Source: Streptomyces aquilus
GTDB taxonomy: Bacteria > Actinomycetota > Actinomycetes > Streptomycetales > Streptomycetaceae
Assembly: GCF_003955715.1 (NCBI RefSeq)
Contig: NZ_CP034463.1
Coordinates: 8,122,001 to 8,186,000, forward strand
Length of the DNA: 64,000 bases
Reading direction: 5' to 3'
The translations under genes were made by a program, and so were the position numbers. The notes beneath the pieces were generated by a model. It worked only from the letters and a program-made list of their open reading frames with translations. It had not been told where the DNA came from and ran no database searches. The stretch's first letter is position 1, and every line of letters starts with the position of its first letter. This document shows positions 35,047 through 42,588 of this stretch, in pieces.

Positions 35047-35469
35047 TCACAGTCCGAACAGGGCCGGATCCGCCGCCAGTTCCTTGAAGTACTTCCGCGG
35101 GTCCGTGACCAGCCTGCGCTCCTTGAGGTCCATCAGCCCGCCGACGGCCGTGATCTCGGCCGCCACCGTGCCGTCCTTCTTGCGGATGGTCTGCTGGATG
35201 CGGAAGGTCTTCCCCTCGCCCCACTCGAAGCCGCAGCTCACCTCCACCTCGTCGCCCGCCAGCAGCTCCCGCCGGTAGCGGATCGTGGTCTCCAGGGCCA
35301 CCGGTCCCACGCCGCTGCCGATGAGGCCGGCCTGGGTGATCCCGGCCGCCCGCAGCAGCGACCAGCGGGCGTGCTCCGCGTAGTTGATGTAGACGCTCTG
35401 GTTCAGATGGCCCTGCACATCCGTCTCGTACCCGCGGACGGTCACCGGAACGGCGAACGGCTCGGTCAC
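35047..35469 (-). CDS. Acyl-CoA thioesterase (hotdog fold, 4HBT type)
   Basis: A 140-residue single hotdog-domain protein. The family motif YETDVQGHLNQSVYINYAEHARW (residues 15-37) contains the catalytic Asp and the helix that opens the fold. VALETTIRYRRELLAGDEVEVSC is the central strand pair. The GTG at 35469 has AGAGG about eight bases upstream; longer versions of this frame start in unlikely sequence. Substrate unknown, presumably an aromatic or short acyl-CoA. Confidence 0.88.
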   Translation of the reverse strand: MTEPFAVPVTVRGYETDVQGHLNQSVYINYAEHARWSLLRAAGITQAGLIGSGVGPVALETTIRYRRELLAGDEVEVSCGFEWGEGKTFRIQQTIRKKDGTVAAEITAVGGLMDLKERRLVTDPRKYFKELAADPALFGL

Positions 35470-35524
35470 GTCAATCACCTCTCGTGCCACGGCAGTTGAT
35501 GGACCAGATCCTGACACGTGCGCC

Positions 35525-36151
35525 TTACACGCGTCTCGGCGAGGCCAGCAGATAGCGATCTCTGGTCCGTGGCTCGGTGTACTCGCCGACCTGCCAGCCC
35601 GCCGCCTCCAGCGTGGCCGAGCAGGCCCGCAGCGCGGCGGCGTCGGGCTCGCGCACGGCGACGGCCTCGGGCTGCGGGGTCGCCCGCACCCGGTAGCCCC
35701 GCCCGCCGTCGGCCCCCGCCGGAACATGCCCGGCCGCCTCCAGGGCGAGCGCGGCGGCCTGCACCAGATGTGCCCGCTCCCAGCCGCACGGACGGTCCGT
35801 CGCCCCGTCCGGATTCGTCATCCGGCGCAGCTCCAGCAGCCCCTGCCAGGCACTGTGCACCTCCCGCACCCGGGCGGGACCCGCGGCCGGCGGATCCTCC
35901 TCACCGCCGATGCGGGCGGCGAACCCCCCGGACGCCGAGGGCGTCTCCGGCGCGGGCGGCACGGGCTCGGCGTCCCGCAGGCGATGCCCCGCCGGGGTGA
36001 GGAAGTGGTCGTGCGGCGGGCGCGCGTGCCGGAACGCCAGGCCGTGCCTGACCAGCGCCGCGAGCTGCGCCTCCGTACCCTTCAGCCGCCCGGTGACGTG
36101 ATCGGCGGCGTCGATGACGCGGCGCTGCGCGGCGGTGGGCGGACGAGTCAC
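35525..36151 (-). CDS. Hypothetical protein, winged-helix-like N-terminus
   Basis: A 208-residue protein I do not recognise. Residues 10-60 (AAQRRVIDAADHVTGRLKG, GLAFRHARPPHDHFLTPAG) have the helix-then-wing pattern of MarR-like domains, but the match is weak. The C-terminal about 50 residues (ALRACSATLEAAGWQVGEYTEPRTRDRYLLA) look like a small alpha/beta unit. The middle is Ala/Pro-rich. The GTG at 36151 has GGGGGAA upstream. Its upstream region carries the 16-bp repeats at 36195-36258. Confidence 0.7.
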   Translation of the reverse strand: MTRPPTAAQRRVIDAADHVTGRLKGTEAQLAALVRHGLAFRHARPPHDHFLTPAGHRLRDAEPVPPAPETPSASGGFAARIGGEEDPPAAGPARVREVHSAWQGLLELRRMTNPDGATDRPCGWERAHLVQAAALALEAAGHVPAGADGGRGYRVRATPQPEAVAVREPDAAALRACSATLEAAGWQVGEYTEPRTRDRYLLASPRRV

Positions 36152-36194
36152 GACGTTCCCCCTTCGTATCCCGAAGTCCCCCTCGGACTCTTGC

Positions 36195-36258
36195 GAGCCC
36201 GGACTGTTCCGAGCCCGGACTGTTCCGAGCCCGGAGTGTTCCGAGCCCGGACTGTTCC
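36195..36258. repeat. Four tandem 16-bp repeats
   Basis: GAGCCCGGACTGTTCC is repeated head to tail at 36195, 36211, 36227 and 36243. The third copy differs by one base (GGAGTG). The array begins 43 bp upstream of the 36151 start and ends four bases past the stop codon of the histidine phosphatase gene. It could be a slippage product or a multi-copy binding site. Confidence 0.85.
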
Positions 36259-36262
36259 GAGA

Positions 36263-36862
36263 CTAAGCCGGGGGTCTGACATTCCACCCGGCGATCACCG
36301 GCCGCCCGTGCTCCGTCCCCAGCCGGCACACCGTCCCCGTGGCCAGCTGGAACAGCGCTCCATGTGCCGCGGGCAGCCCCAGCCGCCGGGCCGTCAGCAC
36401 CCGCAGGAAGTGGCCGTGCGCCACCAGCAGCACCACGCCCTCGGTGTTGGCGAGGGCCGCGTCGACCTTGGCCAGGACCCGGTCGGCCCGCTCGCCCACC
36501 TCCTCCGGCGTCTCCCCGGGATGCTCCGGCGGACCGGGCGCGACCCCGTCCGTGAACAGGAACCAGCCGGGCCGGGTGCGCTGGATCTCGACGGTGGTGA
36601 TCCCCTCGTAGCCGCCGTAGTCCCACTCCCGCAGGTCGACGTCCACCTGGGCGTCCGGCACCCCGATCAGTTCGGCCGTCTCCCGCGCGCGCTGGAGCGG
36701 GCTGACGAACGCGGCGCCGATCCGATGGGACCGGATCAGCGGCACCAGCCGCCGCGCCTCCTCCCGCCCGTGCTCGGTCAGCGGAACGTCCGTCCACCCG
36801 GTGTGCCGCCCGGACCGCGACCACGCGGTCTCCCCGTGCCGAACGAGAAAGAGATCACCCAT
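36263..36862 (-). CDS. Histidine phosphatase family protein (phosphoglycerate mutase-like)
   Basis: A 199-residue branch-1 histidine phosphatase. The phospho-acceptor motif LVRHGETAWS is at residues 6-15 and the second His is in LVAHGHFLRVL (about residue 150). Conserved Arg (PLQRARETAEL) and Glu (LREWDYG) residues are in place. Members act on varied phospho-substrates; a true phosphoglycerate mutase is unlikely from length alone. The ATG at 36862 gives MGDLFLVRHGE. It stands 44 bp from the aminotransferase stop, on the same strand. Confidence 0.92.
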   Translation of the reverse strand: MGDLFLVRHGETAWSRSGRHTGWTDVPLTEHGREEARRLVPLIRSHRIGAAFVSPLQRARETAELIGVPDAQVDVDLREWDYGGYEGITTVEIQRTRPGWFLFTDGVAPGPPEHPGETPEEVGERADRVLAKVDAALANTEGVVLLVAHGHFLRVLTARRLGLPAAHGALFQLATGTVCRLGTEHGRPVIAGWNVRPPA

Positions 36863-36906
36863 GGCTCCAGGCTAGGAGCCCGGGCCGGACCGCGCCGCCG
36901 GTGCCG

Positions 36907-38115
36907 CTACTGCCGGTACCCGCTCAGGAACCGGCCGATCCGGCCGATCGCCGCCTCCAGGTCGTCCGCGTAGGGGAGGGTCAGGATGCGGAAGTGGTCG
37001 GGGGTCGGCCAGTTGAAGCCGGTGCCCTGGACCACCTGGATCTTCTCGCGCAGGAGGAGGTCCAGGACGAACTTCTCGTCGTCGTGGATCTTGTAGACCT
37101 TGGGGTCCAGGCGGGGGAAGGCGTAGAGGGAGCCCTTGGGCTTCACGCACGACACCCCGGGGATCTCGTTGAGCTTCTCCCAGGCCACGTTGCGCTGTTC
37201 GTGCAGCCTGCCGCCCGGCAGGGTGAGTTCCCGGATGGACTGGCGGCCGCCGAGTGCGGCCTGGATGGCGTACTGGGCCGGGGCGTTGGCGCACAGCCGC
37301 ATGGAGGCCAGCATGGTCAGGCCCTCCAGATAGTCCTTGGCGTGCTGCTTCGGGCCCGTCACCACCAGCCAGCCCGAGCGGAAGCCGGCCACGCGGTACG
37401 TCTTGGACAGCCCGCAGAACGTCAGCACGACGAGGTCCGGGGCGAGCGCGGCGGCCGAGTGGTGCACGGCGTCGTCGTACAGGATCTGGTCGTAGATCTC
37501 GTCGGCGAAGACCATCAGGCCGTGCCGGCGGGCGAGGTCGAGGATGCCCTCGACGATCTCCTTCGGGTAGACGGCGCCGGTGGGGTTGTTGGGGTTGATG
37601 ATCACGACGGCCTTCGTCCGGTCCGTGATCCTCGACTCCATGTCGGCGAGGTCCGGGTTCCAGTCGGCCTGTTCGTCACAGATGTAGTGGACGGCCTTGC
37701 CGCCCGCCAGCGTCGTCACCGCCGTCCACAGCGGGAAGTCGGGGGCCGGGATGAGGACCTCGTCGCCGTCCTCGATCAGCGCCTGTACGGCCATCGAGAT
37801 CAGCTCGGAGACGCCGTTGCCGAGGAAGACGTCGTCGACGTCGACCTCCAGGCCGAGCGTCTGGTAGCGCTGGGCGACGGCCCGGCGGGCGGAGAGGATG
37901 CCCTTGGAGTCCGTGTAGCCGTGCGCCTGCGGGAGCATCCGGATCATGTCCTGGACGATCTCCTCGGGCGCCTCGAAACCGAAGAGCGCCGGGTTGCCCG
38001 TGTTCAGGCGCAGCACGCTGTGGCCCGCCTCCTCCAGCGCGTTGGCGTGCTCGATCACCGGGCCGCGGATCTCGTAACAGACGTCGCTGAGCTTGCTGGA
38101 CTGCCGGAACTCCAT
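36907..38115 (-). CDS. PLP-dependent aminotransferase (AlaA-like)
   Basis: A 402-residue fold-type I class I/II aminotransferase. The PLP Lys is in CGLSKTYRVAGFRSGW (near residue 240), with NPNNPTGAVY and FADEIYDQ giving the cofactor-binding Asn, Asp and Tyr, and the C-terminal Arg in HFRILTLPY. The opening MEFRQSSKLSDVCYEIRGP resembles the alanine aminotransferase AlaA group, so a glutamate-pyruvate reaction is likely. It is divergent from an HxlR-type regulator, with the palindrome at 38146-38160 between them. Confidence 0.93.
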   Translation of the reverse strand: MEFRQSSKLSDVCYEIRGPVIEHANALEEAGHSVLRLNTGNPALFGFEAPEEIVQDMIRMLPQAHGYTDSKGILSARRAVAQRYQTLGLEVDVDDVFLGNGVSELISMAVQALIEDGDEVLIPAPDFPLWTAVTTLAGGKAVHYICDEQADWNPDLADMESRITDRTKAVVIINPNNPTGAVYPKEIVEGILDLARRHGLMVFADEIYDQILYDDAVHHSAAALAPDLVVLTFCGLSKTYRVAGFRSGWLVVTGPKQHAKDYLEGLTMLASMRLCANAPAQYAIQAALGGRQSIRELTLPGGRLHEQRNVAWEKLNEIPGVSCVKPKGSLYAFPRLDPKVYKIHDDEKFVLDLLLREKIQVVQGTGFNWPTPDHFRILTLPYADDLEAAIGRIGRFLSGYRQ

Positions 38116-38145
38116 GCGCTGCTGCCTCTCCGGTTTCGTGTGTTG

Positions 38146-38160
38146 CTTGGTTTTACCAAG
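38146..38160. promoter_or_regulatory. Palindrome between aminotransferase and HxlR genes
   Basis: CTTGGT-TTT-ACCAAG is a perfect 6-3-6 palindrome, with a weaker TTGG-AAAGT-CCAA repeat at about 38168-38180. It lies between the divergent starts at 38115 and 38203 and is a good operator candidate for the HxlR protein. Confidence 0.55.
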
Positions 38161-38202
38161 TGGCCGCTTGGAAAGTCCAACGACTTGTCTAGACTGCGTC
38201 GC

Positions 38203-38829
38203 ATGTCACCTCGCCGAAGCTACGACCAGTACTGCTCCGCCGCCCGCGCGCTGGACGCCGTGGGTGACCGCTGGACCCTGCTGATCGTCCGTGAGCTGCT
38301 CACCGGCCCGCGCCGCTACACGGACCTGCACGCGGACCTGCCGGGCGTCAGCACGGACGTACTCGCCTCCCGGCTGAAGGACATGGAGCGGGACGGCCTC
38401 GCGACCCGGCGCAGGCTGCCGCCGCCCGGTGCGGCGTACGTCTACGAACTCACCGGCCGTGGAAGGGAATTGCTGCCCGTGATCCAGGCGCTGGGGGCGT
38501 GGGGCGAGGCGGAGCTGGGGGAGCGGCGGCCCACCGACGCGGTACGGGCGCACTGGTTCGCGCTGCCGTTGCTTCGCGCGCTGGAGGGCGAGGGCGTGGT
38601 CGAAGTCCGGCTGGAGGAAGGGGACTTCCATCTGTACGTCGGCGCCGAGGACGGCCCGGTCTACGGCCACGGGCGCGCCCCTGGGGAGCCCGACGCCCGG
38701 CTCTCCATGGATGTCGACACCTGTACGGCCATCGGGCGCGGGGAGTTGAGCGTGGCCGACGCGGTGCGGGACGGGCGCATCGAGGTGGGCGGCGACGGGA
38801 CGCTGGCCAAGGGGCTCAGGAACGCGTGA
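38203..38829 (+). CDS. HxlR family regulator with C-terminal sterol-carrier-like domain
   Basis: A 208-residue regulator. The N-terminal about 100 residues are an HxlR winged helix (CSAARALDAVGDRWTLLIVRELLTGPRRYTDL, then SRLKDMERDGL). The rest (FHLYVGAEDGPVYGHGRAP, then LSMDVDTCTAIGRGELSVADAV) resembles an SCP2-like ligand-binding fold, a known combination in actinobacteria. That implies a hydrophobic effector. The ATG at 38203 begins MSPRRSYDQYCSAARA. The last codons and the stop lie inside a perfect 34-bp tandem duplication (38799-38866). Confidence 0.88.
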   Translation: MSPRRSYDQYCSAARALDAVGDRWTLLIVRELLTGPRRYTDLHADLPGVSTDVLASRLKDMERDGLATRRRLPPPGAAYVYELTGRGRELLPVIQALGAWGEAELGERRPTDAVRAHWFALPLLRALEGEGVVEVRLEEGDFHLYVGAEDGPVYGHGRAPGEPDARLSMDVDTCTAIGRGELSVADAVRDGRIEVGGDGTLAKGLRNA

Positions 38830-38866
38830 AAAGACGCTGGCCAAGGGGCTCAGGAACGCGTGAAAA
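38799..38866. repeat. Perfect 34-bp tandem duplication across a stop codon
   Basis: The 34 bases at 38799-38832 are repeated exactly at 38833-38866 (unit starts GACGCTGGCCAAGGGGCTC). Copy one holds the last codons and TGA of the HxlR gene; copy two is non-coding 3' sequence with a second in-frame-equivalent TGA. The terminator stem begins at the end of copy two. Confidence 0.95.
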
Positions 38867-38898
38867 AGGGCCCGCTGCCGTGACGCAGCGGGCCCTTT
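38865..38898. terminator. 14-bp hairpin terminator between HxlR and secreted protein genes
   Basis: AAAGGGCCCGCTGC (38865-38878) pairs perfectly with GCAGCGGGCCCTTT (38885-38898), six-base loop, between convergent genes. Confidence 0.85.
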
Positions 38899-38907
38899 GA
38901 TGAGGCG

Positions 38908-39714
38908 TCAGGCGCCCGGCGGCACCCGCGACGGCCGTCCCGCCCCGCGCGTCAGCGAGTACCCGCCGACGCCCGCGAGCGCGGCCAGCACACCGCCCAC
39001 CGCCGTCCACACCCAGCGGTCGGACCACCAGCCGCCGGACCAGCCGTCCTCCGGTTCGATGCTGGAGAGCACGGCCGAGGCGGACGAGTCGTCCTCCGAG
39101 GAGGCCTCCGACTTCATCGCGATGCCCGGCACCAGCGGCTTCGCCAGCGAGCCGTCCACCGCCGCCGCGCCGCCGATGTCCTTGGAGTTCACCTCGACCG
39201 TGGCGTCGACCGGCTGGCCGAGGTCGGCGGTCGTGAGGCCGACGGCCGTCAGCCGGACGTAGTACGTGCCCGGCAGCGGGTCGTTCGCCCACGGCTCCGA
39301 CCAGGCGCGCACCGTGCGCAGCACGCAGGCCAGCTCCACGGTCGTGGCGTCGGCCGCCGCGGTACGGGTCTGCGCCCCGTACTGGCAGGCCTGGCGGCGC
39401 CGCAGTCCGTCGTACACGTCGACCTGCCAGGTCTGCCCGGCATGCGTCTCGGGCAGCTTCACCGTCGCCTCGACGGTGGGGCGCTGACCGGCGTCCGCCG
39501 GGAACGACCAGTACAGGTAGTCGCCGGTGGAACCGCTCGCGGTGGCCTGCTGCCCCTGCTCGAACTCGGTCGCCGTACGGAAGGACGTACCGGCGGACGT
39601 CGGCGCCTCACCGTCGGAGGACGCCGACGGCGACGGCGAGGAGTCGGCCGCCGCGGGTGCCACGGCCAGCCCCAGCATCAGCAGCGCCGCACCCAACACT
39701 CGTGTGATCCGCAT
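38908..39714 (-). CDS. Secreted, C-terminally membrane-anchored protein
   Basis: A 268-residue exported protein. A signal peptide (MRITRVLGAALLMLGLAVAP, cleavage near AAA-DSS) is followed by a Ser/Pro/Ala linker. A beta-rich domain with a Cys pair (QACQYGAQ, ELACVLR) and WSFPADAGQRPTVEATV strands follows, then a second acidic Ser-rich linker and a single C-terminal transmembrane helix (WVWTAVGGVLAALAGVGGYSL) with a basic tail. It starts with the ATG overlapping the TGA of the vWA gene by one base (TGATG), so the two are co-translated. Both should face outward and may form a cell-surface complex. Function unknown. Confidence 0.82.
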   Translation of the reverse strand: MRITRVLGAALLMLGLAVAPAAADSSPSPSASSDGEAPTSAGTSFRTATEFEQGQQATASGSTGDYLYWSFPADAGQRPTVEATVKLPETHAGQTWQVDVYDGLRRRQACQYGAQTRTAAADATTVELACVLRTVRAWSEPWANDPLPGTYYVRLTAVGLTTADLGQPVDATVEVNSKDIGGAAAVDGSLAKPLVPGIAMKSEASSEDDSSASAVLSSIEPEDGWSGGWWSDRWVWTAVGGVLAALAGVGGYSLTRGAGRPSRVPPGA

Positions 39715-40979
39715 CAGTTGGTCCTCCAGACCGCGACCCGCCAGCGTGACACCCAGCCCCAGACGAGCCCGGCGAGGAACCCGACCAGTACGAGCAGACC
39801 GAGCAGCCACCAGCCGCGCCCGAGACCGAACGAGGCCACGTCGCTGGACGAGGACGGCGCGTCCACGACGTCCACCGTCAGCTCCAGCGGCATGCCCGGC
39901 GTGGTCTTCACCCCGGCGGCCGCCGAGAAGGAGTGGGTGACCTGGAGACACACGGTCTCGGCGGCCGGGTCGTCCTCGTCGCTGTCCGCCTTCGGGTAGC
40001 GCAGACCCGTCGAGATCACGTCCGTACGGCCGTTGCCCGACGCCTCGCCGCGCACGATCTCACGGCCGTGCACGGTCACCGCCCGCAGCAGCACCCCGTA
40101 GGAGGGGTTCACGGCCCGGTCGGCCGCCACGCTCACCGAGGCCCGCAGCTCCTGCCCGGGTTCGACGTCCACCCGGTACCAGCGCTGCTGCCCGAACTCC
40201 TCGCGGTCGGTGAAGAGTCCGGACTTCAGCGCGGGCGCGTCGGCGCACTGCCCGGCACCCTCGGTGGCCACCGGCGTCACCACCGGGTCGGCCGCGCGGT
40301 CCACCAACTGGTTGACCTTGTCGGTGAGTTCCTCGCTGTGCTCGACCGACGTGTAGGTGCCGCCGGTCGCCTCGGCGATGCAGCTCAGCTGCTGCCGCAT
40401 CTTGGTGTTCGGGACCAGGCCGAGCGTGTCGATGGTCAGGCCGATGCCCTTGGCCGCGATCTCCCGGGCCACCTCGCACGGGTCGAGCGGGGCGCAGGTG
40501 TCCTCGCCGTCGCTGATCAGCACGATCCGCTTGGAGGAGGCGCTGTCGGTGAAGTCGTCGGCGGCCTTCAGCAGCGCCGGGCCGATCGGCGTCCAGCCGG
40601 TGGGCGAGAGGGTCGCCACCTGCGTCTTGGCCTCGGTGCGGTCCAGCGTGCTCACCGGATAGAGCTGCGCGGTGTCCTTGCAGCCCGTCTTCTGGTTGTC
40701 GCCGGGGTAGTTGGCGCCCAGGGTCCGGATGCCGAGCTGCACTTCCTCCGGGGTCGCGTCCAGCACCTCGTTGAAGGCCTGCTTCGCCGCCGCCATGCGG
40801 GTGCCGCCGTCGATGTCCGCCGTCCGCATGGAGCCGCTCACGTCGAGGACGAGGTCGACCTGGGGCGCGGTCCCGCCCGTGGGCTCACCGGCGACCGCCG
40901 CGACCGGGAAGGCGATCCCGGCCGTCAGGGCGGCGAACAGGACGCACACTCCTGCCGCCAGCCGTTGTCTTGTGATCAT
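39714..40979 (-). CDS. Secreted/membrane-anchored von Willebrand factor A domain protein
   Basis: A 421-residue protein with an N-terminal signal peptide (MITRQRLAAGVCVLFAALTAG) and a vWA domain at about residues 38-215. The MIDAS motif is complete: DVSGS (D-x-S-x-S), a Thr in PTGWTPIG and an Asp in ISDGEDTC. A beta-rich region follows, then a C-terminal transmembrane helix (GWWLLGLLVLVGFLAGLVWGW) with basic tail. vWA/MIDAS domains bind proteins through a divalent cation. Coupling to the gene at 38908 suggests a two-protein surface assembly. Its promoter region faces the siderophore synthetase gene at 41005. Confidence 0.9.
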   Translation of the reverse strand: MITRQRLAAGVCVLFAALTAGIAFPVAAVAGEPTGGTAPQVDLVLDVSGSMRTADIDGGTRMAAAKQAFNEVLDATPEEVQLGIRTLGANYPGDNQKTGCKDTAQLYPVSTLDRTEAKTQVATLSPTGWTPIGPALLKAADDFTDSASSKRIVLISDGEDTCAPLDPCEVAREIAAKGIGLTIDTLGLVPNTKMRQQLSCIAEATGGTYTSVEHSEELTDKVNQLVDRAADPVVTPVATEGAGQCADAPALKSGLFTDREEFGQQRWYRVDVEPGQELRASVSVAADRAVNPSYGVLLRAVTVHGREIVRGEASGNGRTDVISTGLRYPKADSDEDDPAAETVCLQVTHSFSAAAGVKTTPGMPLELTVDVVDAPSSSSDVASFGLGRGWWLLGLLVLVGFLAGLVWGWVSRWRVAVWRTN

Positions 40980-41004
40980 CGGCGGATCCTATGGAACGGA
41001 GGTG

Positions 41005-42501
41005 TCAGCCTCCAAAACGAGCCGGGTTCGGCAGCTGTGCCCACTGGTCCCCGGGCGTCCCCGGCGACAGCCGCATCAGCGTCAACGCCTTGGTGGGCAG
41101 CGGGTTCTCACGGAGTGCCACGAGATCGGGGGTGGCCGGAAGGTCGCGTACGACCGTCTCCAGTGCCCGGCCCAACGCCGCCCCGGACCCCGCCGTCCCG
41201 GCCAGCGCTCCCCCCACCAGCGCCCCGAACAGCTTGCGCCGCAGGGCCGTTTCGTCGTCGGTGACGACCCGGCCGCTCAACTCCGGTACGGGGACCCCGT
41301 GTCGGGCCAGCCGGGCCGGGCTGACCCGGATGTCGGCCAGGTCGCGGTAGACGAGCCGCAGCGGCGCACCCGTCGCCGACAGCACGACCAGGAGATTCTG
41401 GCCGTGCGCCTCCAGGGCCACCCCGAGGTCCAGCAGCCGCAGCCCGACGGTGAGCGCCAGCCGCGTGAAGTCCGCCAGCCAGGAAGCGCTGGACGGCAGA
41501 TCGGTCGTGGCGAGCGCGGCCACCGGCACCACCCGCTCCCCGCTCCCCGCGTACACCTGCGGCGACTCGCGCACCACGGCGGCCAGGTCGGGGGAGTCGG
41601 CGGTGGCCGCGCCCAGGGTGCGGGTGAAGTGCAGCAGGCCGTCCGTGCGGGCCGCCAGCGACTCCGCGAAGGCCGACAACGTCGCCGACATGCCGATCGA
41701 GTACACCGAGATGTCCCGCACCGACGACGTCAGCCGAGCGCTCAACGCGGTCTTCACATGCGGCCCTTCGCCGGTCAGGGCCAGCGTGCGCAGGGACATC
41801 AGCGGATGCGCGGCCGGTCCCGCGTCGCCCGCCCGCTTCAGCACATGCGCCGCCTGCCACGGATGCACCGGGATCAACAGCCGTGCCCCGTCCCGCATCC
41901 CGGCCGGCCAGTCCCCGGTCACCAGGCACTCGTCCGCCCGGACCGGCATCAGCCGCAGCCCGACCAGCGGCCGGTGCTCGGGCCCGTACGCCAGCTGCTC
42001 CGGCACCGAGAAGCCGGGCCGGGAACGGCAGTTGGGGTGGAACGGATGCCCGTCCACGACCCGCTGCTCCCACTCCCAGTCGGTCGCGGGCCACGCGTCC
42101 GGGTCGGCCGCCGGCTGCCCGGCCCGCGACAGCGCCAGCGAGGCGACGCTGTGGCCGAGTTCGGCCGCGAGGCCGGTGCCGTGCGGCACGCCGAGGTCGG
42201 TCATGAGCCGCGCGGGATCGTCGTACGCGGTGCCGTCGAGCCGTACGACCGAGACGTACGCGGCCGTCGCGTAGGGGTCGGCCGCCGGGCCTTCGAGCCG
42301 GCGTCCGTCCTTGAGACGCAGGGTGAGACCGTCCCGACCGGTGATCCAGGGCAGCGGCTCGTACGCCAGCGCCCGCCACAACCGGGTCAGCACGGCAGCC
42401 CGGGCGCCCGGCAGCTCGGCCGCGTACCGCGACACCAGGTCGGGGCGCGCTTCGGCCAGCTCCTGGGCGACCTCGGCCTCGGCGGTGGGGGAACGGTGCA
42501 C
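41005..42501 (-). CDS. IucA/IucC family NIS siderophore synthetase
   Basis: A 498-residue NIS synthetase, an ATP-dependent enzyme that adenylates a carboxylate (usually citrate or succinyl-type) and joins it to an amine or alcohol during siderophore assembly. Family marks are the HPFHPNCRSRPGFS block (substrate His residues), LIPVHPWQAAH and KTALSARLTSSVRDIS, plus the C-terminal LALTVGLRLLDLGVALEAHGQN. The GTG at 42501 has GAGGAG upstream. It is divergent from a second NIS enzyme. No decarboxylase, N-hydroxylase, acyltransferase or exporter for a full pathway lies nearby. Confidence 0.92.
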   Translation of the reverse strand: MHRSPTAEAEVAQELAEARPDLVSRYAAELPGARAAVLTRLWRALAYEPLPWITGRDGLTLRLKDGRRLEGPAADPYATAAYVSVVRLDGTAYDDPARLMTDLGVPHGTGLAAELGHSVASLALSRAGQPAADPDAWPATDWEWEQRVVDGHPFHPNCRSRPGFSVPEQLAYGPEHRPLVGLRLMPVRADECLVTGDWPAGMRDGARLLIPVHPWQAAHVLKRAGDAGPAAHPLMSLRTLALTGEGPHVKTALSARLTSSVRDISVYSIGMSATLSAFAESLAARTDGLLHFTRTLGAATADSPDLAAVVRESPQVYAGSGERVVPVAALATTDLPSSASWLADFTRLALTVGLRLLDLGVALEAHGQNLLVVLSATGAPLRLVYRDLADIRVSPARLARHGVPVPELSGRVVTDDETALRRKLFGALVGGALAGTAGSGAALGRALETVVRDLPATPDLVALRENPLPTKALTLMRLSPGTPGDQWAQLPNPARFGG

Positions 42502-42588
42502 GGGTGGGCTCCTCGGGTACACATAGGTGGCACGGCGGGCGGCCGTCGACAGAGATACTGATCGTCTCCGCCCGCACGTAGAGAACGA

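Noticed and set aside
42502..42588. Iron box in the NIS divergent promoter
   Set aside because: No 19-bp palindrome resembling the DmdR/IdeR consensus could be read in the 87 bp.
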